Shown: positions 61,276 to 64,000 of the stretch, one piece after another
Layout: every line of letters starts with the position of its first letter
Position numbering within the stretch: the first letter of the stretch is position 1
Source of the DNA: Mycobacterium sp. DL440
GTDB taxonomy: Bacteria; Actinomycetota; Actinomycetes; Mycobacteriales; Mycobacteriaceae
Assembly (NCBI RefSeq): GCF_011745145.1
Contig: NZ_CP050191.1
Location: 957,991-1,021,990 of the forward strand
Reading direction: 5' to 3'
DNA length: 64,000 bases
Made by a program: the position numbers and the translations under genes
Notes under the pieces: generated by a model
The model's database searches: none
Seen by the model: only the letters and a program-made list of their open reading frames with translations
Told to the model about the DNA's origin: nothing

Positions 61276-64000
61276 GTGCACTTTCGTTTGCTGGGGCCAC
61301 TGCAGGTGGTGCGTGGCGATGTGACCGTCGAGATCGGTGCACCCAAGCAGCGGGCCGTGCTGGCGATGTTGTTGCTGGGGCAGGGGCGGGTCGTCTCGGT
61401 TGACCGGCTGATCAGCGGGGTCTGGGGCGAGGATCCTCCGTCCAGTGCCACCGCGAGCCTGCAGGTCTACATCTCCCATTTGCGCCGCATCCTGCGGGAA
61501 GGTTCCCCCGTGGCGTCGCCGATCGTGCGTCAACCGCCGGGGTACTACCTGGACGTGCCTGCCGATTCGGTCGACGTCGCGGTGTTCTCAGACGGCTGCG
61601 CCCGGGCCGCGGCGGCGGTGGAGGAGTCGCACTGGTCCGATGCGCTGAGCGCCGCCGATGACGCGCTGTTGCTGTGGCGGGGAGACCTTCTCGAGGACCT
61701 GGGGGACCAGGATTGGATCACCAAGGATGCCGCGCGGGTGCGGGAGATGCGCAGCGCATGCCTGGATCATCGGATCACAGCCCTGTTGGCGCTCGAACGG
61801 GTCCCGGCAGCACTGACTGTGATATCGGAACTGCGCTCAGCCGAACCACTTTCGGATCGCGGTGCGTGGCTGCACATGCTTGCGCAATACCGGTCGGGGC
61901 GGGCGTCGGAGGCGCTGGAGATCTATGCCCGCTACGCCCGGCAGCTCGATGAGGAATTGGGTCTGACGCCGGGCGCCGACTTACGCGAACTGCAGACCTC
62001 GATCCTGCGCCAGGCCCCGGAGCTCGCAGCCTGGCCCCGGTCGCCCGAGTGGACCGGGGCCGGTGAGGTGCACATCCCAGGGACGTTTGCGGCCCAGGCT
62101 GCCGCACCGGACCGTGAACGCTCGGTCCCCGTCGGACGTGATCGCGAATTAAATGCCGCCGCAGACCTTCTCGCCGAGGTGCGGGCGGGACAGACCCGCT
62201 GGCTCGTCCTTTCCGGACCGCCGGGGATCGGCAAGACCCGCCTGGCCGAAGAGATCGATGACCGTCTCGGTGGCGAGGCCGTCTGGGTGTCCTGTCCCGA
62301 CGAGCAGACCACTCCGCCGTGGTGGCCCATGCGGCAGCTGGTTCGCGGTTTGGGCGGTGACCCTGACGAGGCGCTGGAGGTGCCCGTCGATGCCGATCCG
62401 GATACCGCGCGGTTCGGCGTCTACGAGCGGGTGCAGATGTTGTTGGAGTCGGCGCGCCGGCCGCTCATGGTCGTGATCGATGATGTGCAGTGGGCGGATT
62501 CGGCGTCGGCAGCCTGTCTGGCCTATATCGCCGGTGCGTTGTGGGGCCACCCGGTCGCGGTAGTTCTCACGGTCCGCGACGGTGAACACATCACTGATGT
62601 TGCGCGGCTGCTGGCGGCGGTGGCTCGCGGTGAGGGCAATCGTCATCTGAGCATCCCCGCTCTGTCTTCCAAAGATGTTGCGGTCCTGGCCAATCAGATC
62701 GCCGATGATGTGGTCGACGATACCGAGGCCGGGGTGCTGGCCGAACGTACCGGTGGAAACCCGTTCTTCGTTTCCGAGTACGCCCGGTTACCCCGCGCGG
62801 AGCGCGACGAGATACCGCTCGCGGTGAAATCGGTGTTGGAACGCCGGCTCGCCGGGCTGGCGCCCGAGGTCGTGAGCGTGATGCGGATTGCCGCGGTGGT
62901 GGGAGACACCATCGACGCTGATGCGTTGGCTGTGCTGGCGCGGGTGGCGGGCCTGGACTTCGACAGTCTCGCCGACCGTCTCGATGCGGCGGCCGATGAA
63001 CGGATCGTGGTGAGTGCGCATGCCGGTGACGGATATGCGTTCGCCCATGGACTGTTGCGTGAGCACCTGGTTTCCGGCCTGCCGGCGCTGCGGCGTCAAC
63101 GTCTGCACCTGCAGGTGGCGGAGGCGTTGGCGGACAGCGCCTCCGAGGAAGCGGTGACCAGGCGGGCCCAGCATCTGGTGGCCGCTCAACCGTTGGCCGA
63201 TCCGCAAGCGGTGGTTGCTGCCTGCCGGTTGGCCGCCGAGCAGGCTACCCAGAGGTGGAGTTCGGATATCGCCGCGCGGTGGTGGCAGGCGGCGCTCGAC
63301 GCCTACGACCGGTTACCGGCGTCGGCGCGCAATGACGCCGACCGCGACGAGTTGACGGTGGCCATGCTCGACGCGCATTCGCGTGCGGGCCGGGGGCGTC
63401 TGGTACTCGATGCGGTCAAGCGGAATCTGGCCGAAGCGCTGCGCACTGAGCGGGCCGACACTGCCGGGCGGGTGGCCAGTGCGCTCCTGCGCGCCAGCGG
63501 GGGTTGGCCGTGGCTGGCTCCGGGGCATGACCCGGGTCCGTTGCTGGCCTTGTTGGAGAAGGCGGCGGCAATGTCGACGGCGTATCCGGCGGCCGAGGCG
63601 CGGGTCCTGGCAGCATTGGCAGTGGGCCGCTGCTACCACCCGGATCCCGCGGTTGTCGCCGGGCATCTCGACCGGGCCGACCAGTTGGCCGAGAGCACGG
63701 GCGATCCCGACGTCATCGCCGATACTTTGATGGCCCGCCTCATCGGCTACTCGGGTGTCGCCGAGTTCAGCGCCGCGACGTTCGACTGGATCGATCGCCT
63801 GAATTCTTTGCACCACAGCAGATCCCGTGAAGACACGGTGATCGCCCACTCGGTCGCGACGATGGCGGCGATGAATCTCGGTGACATCGACCTGACCGAG
63901 CGGCACCTGCGCGCCGGAATGGCGGGCAGCGAGGAACTCCAGCTTCCCGTGCTGCGCGCCCAATTGCGCTGGATGGAATCGGTGTTGGCGATCTGGCGAG
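61276..64000 (+). CDS. SARP-type regulator with ATPase domain (partial)
   Basis: The 3' end is cut by the window; 908 residues are visible from the GTG at 61276. It opens with an OmpR-like DNA-binding domain (V-H-F-R-L-L-G-P-L-Q-V, then Y-I-S-H-L-R-R-I-L-R) and a bacterial transcriptional activation domain to about residue 250. A P-loop ATPase follows, with Walker A G-P-P-G-I-G-K-T at 314-321 and Walker B M-V-V-I-D-D-V-Q-W-A-D, then helical TPR-like repeats. It resembles AfsR/EmbR-style activators. It lies 47 bases after the lipoprotein gene and may control the upstream cassette. Confidence 0.85.
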   Translation, partial: MHFRLLGPLQVVRGDVTVEIGAPKQRAVLAMLLLGQGRVVSVDRLISGVWGEDPPSSATASLQVYISHLRRILREGSPVASPIVRQPPGYYLDVPADSVDVAVFSDGCARAAAAVEESHWSDALSAADDALLLWRGDLLEDLGDQDWITKDAARVREMRSACLDHRITALLALERVPAALTVISELRSAEPLSDRGAWLHMLAQYRSGRASEALEIYARYARQLDEELGLTPGADLRELQTSILRQAPELAAWPRSPEWTGAGEVHIPGTFAAQAAAPDRERSVPVGRDRELNAAADLLAEVRAGQTRWLVLSGPPGIGKTRLAEEIDDRLGGEAVWVSCPDEQTTPPWWPMRQLVRGLGGDPDEALEVPVDADPDTARFGVYERVQMLLESARRPLMVVIDDVQWADSASAACLAYIAGALWGHPVAVVLTVRDGEHITDVARLLAAVARGEGNRHLSIPALSSKDVAVLANQIADDVVDDTEAGVLAERTGGNPFFVSEYARLPRAERDEIPLAVKSVLERRLAGLAPEVVSVMRIAAVVGDTIDADALAVLARVAGLDFDSLADRLDAAADERIVVSAHAGDGYAFAHGLLREHLVSGLPALRRQRLHLQVAEALADSASEEAVTRRAQHLVAAQPLADPQAVVAACRLAAEQATQRWSSDIAARWWQAALDAYDRLPASARNDADRDELTVAMLDAHSRAGRGRLVLDAVKRNLAEALRTERADTAGRVASALLRASGGWPWLAPGHDPGPLLALLEKAAAMSTAYPAAEARVLAALAVGRCYHPDPAVVAGHLDRADQLAESTGDPDVIADTLMARLIGYSGVAEFSAATFDWIDRLNSLHHSRSREDTVIAHSVATMAAMNLGDIDLTERHLRAGMAGSEELQLPVLRAQLRWMESVLAIWR

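Overview
The window is a high-GC actinobacterial chromosome segment, most likely from a fast-growing Mycolicibacterium (Mycobacterium sensu lato). This rests on sigH-rshA, whiB1, whiB7, pdtaS, a TB7.3-type biotin carrier, adnAB, uvrD2, a MymT-type metallothionein, Mce-associated proteins and 13E12-type DUF222/HNH sequence. Gene order from about 10.6 kb to 58.9 kb follows, as I recall it, the M. tuberculosis Rv3224-Rv3193c block in the opposite orientation. Locus tags and similarity to named proteins are from memory, not from a search. No tRNA, rRNA, CRISPR array or transposase was seen.

Layout. 0-1.3 kb: the tail of an Mce-type cluster (Mce-associated protein, DUF732 protein, CAP-like protein). 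1.5-2.9 kb: a frameshifted DUF222/HNH gene with a LexA-type SOS box over its start. 3-4.1 kb: an SDR and, divergently, the metallothionein mymT. 4.1-10.4 kb: a minus-strand group with two acyl-CoA dehydrogenases, a double-domain CaiB/BaiF CoA-transferase, a LysR regulator and an M15 peptidase. 10.6-16.4 kb: YbaK-like deacylase, sigH-rshA redox module, tiny ribosomal protein bL37, biotin carrier, PdtaS kinase, whiB1, a YegS-type lipid kinase and a YchJ-type protein. 16.6-31.6 kb: mostly conserved core (aroQ, isochorismate synthase, phosphatase, ParA-like ATPase, PP2C, RhlE helicase, MmpS-like protein, TetR, metalloprotease, MoeZ, ATL, LipV). 31.7-41.8 kb: adnA-adnB, VIT1 transporter, DoxX, K+ channel, nudC and mycoredoxin. 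41.9-47.85 kb: an accessory block between mycoredoxin and uvrD2, holding an acyl-CoA dehydrogenase pair, an XRE-cupin regulator with two matching palindromic operators, a class II aldolase, a DapA-like lyase, and a divergent Rrf2/NmrA pair. 47.9-52.3 kb: uvrD2 and whiB7 with an attenuator leader, then an ABC1 kinase. 52.3-58.9 kb: an orphan TOMM-type cyclodehydratase-like protein, a DUF2342-type metalloprotease, a PDZ/Lon-like protease and a UPF0182 membrane protein. 59-64 kb: a cassette resembling type VII secretion toxin genes (a WXG-like protein, a 391-aa protein with YxxxD and HEERH motifs, a lipoprotein) followed by a large SARP-ATPase regulator cut by the window end.

How the parts work together. 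Stress regulation and DNA repair dominate: SigH/RshA with mycoredoxin, MoeZ and NudC for redox; WhiB7 for antibiotic response; AdnAB, UvrD2 and ATL for DNA damage. The most promising under-described items are the secreted-zincin cassette at 58.98-61.23 kb, the operator-paired aldolase/DapA catabolic operon at 44.07-46.54 kb, the whiB7 leader with a visible antiterminator pairing, and the orphan cyclodehydratase-like gene.
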